Below, in pieces: positions 15,060-15,105 of a stretch of DNA of 15,105 nt. The notes beneath the pieces were generated by a model. It worked only from the letters and a program-made list of their open reading frames with translations, was not told the origin of the DNA and searched no databases. The stretch is from an uncultured Acidobacteriota bacterium. GTDB lineage: Bacteria > Acidobacteriota > JAAYUB01. Within the stretch, counting starts at the first letter, position 1; every line of letters starts with the position of its first letter. The stretch spans positions 1-15,105 of the forward strand of contig CALAMB010000232.1 of NCBI GenBank assembly GCA_937925645.1. The letters are read 5' to 3'. A program made the position numbers and the translations under genes.

Positions 15060-15073
15060 GGAAGGAGTTCACC

Positions 15074-15105
15074 GTGGAATTCTTCACCCGTCTGGACCAG
15101 GCCCT
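15074..15105 (+). CDS. Start of an unidentified gene, cut by the window end
   Basis: GTG at 15074 follows GGAAGGAG (15060-15067) with six bases of spacing, a strong ribosome binding site. The frame reads MEFFTRLDQA and stays open to the window end. Ten residues are too few to name a family. Its own promoter-like sequence and leader hairpin suggest it is transcribed separately from pruA, although read-through from pruA is also possible. Confidence 0.6.
   Translation, partial: MEFFTRLDQA

Overview
The window is a GC-rich (roughly 65%) bacterial contig end. Dockerin-type calcium-binding repeats, a giant Sec-exported protein built from DUF11/CARDB/Ig-like modules, and an ALDH4-type proline-catabolic dehydrogenase together suggest an uncultured environmental lineage, for example Acidobacteriota or a relative. 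That placement is an inference from gene style only; no rRNA or phylogenetic marker is present. The first 46 bases are not biological: they match the 3' part of the Illumina TruSeq universal adapter, so base 47 is the true edge of the assembly.

Layout. Bases 47-306 are a near copy (about 92% identical, no gaps) of 11458-11717. Each copy holds the 3' end of a plus-strand gene, a GC-rich terminator-like hairpin, and the 3' end of a minus-strand dockerin gene. In copy 1 the dockerin gene survives only as its last ~33 codons. Next to it lies the window's main gene (386-11062, minus), which encodes a 3558-residue secreted modular protein. From N to C terminus it has a signal peptide, about eleven DUF11-like repeats, three CARDB-like domains, a six-bladed YWTD propeller, a cadherin-like domain, a carboxypeptidase-regulatory-like domain, seven Big_3-type Ig repeats, one more Ig-like domain, and a four-fold C-terminal repeat. 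Its promoter-like sequence is in an AT-rich patch at 11137-11164.

From about 11166 to 11405 there is no recognisable gene, only a repeat-like stretch that cuts off the 5' end of the second copy of the plus-strand gene tail. Copy 2 of the direct repeat then leads into an intact minus-strand gene (11618-12979) for a secreted 453-residue protein ending in a complete two-loop dockerin. A 329-bp divergent intergenic region (12980-13308) separates it from pruA (13309-14934, plus), a 541-residue 1-pyrroline-5-carboxylate dehydrogenase with all catalytic residues. pruA has its own promoter-like sequence and a leader hairpin. A further promoter-like sequence, leader hairpin and ribosome binding site precede a plus-strand gene that starts at 15074 and runs off the window.

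The left 13 kb is a surface/extracellular locus in which a large modular protein sits between two diverged copies of a dockerin-gene 3' end. The right end is amino-acid catabolism. I find no CRISPR array, transposase, phage module, toxin-antitoxin pair or recognisable defence system. The long open frames antisense to the giant gene and to pruA look like GC-driven shadows.
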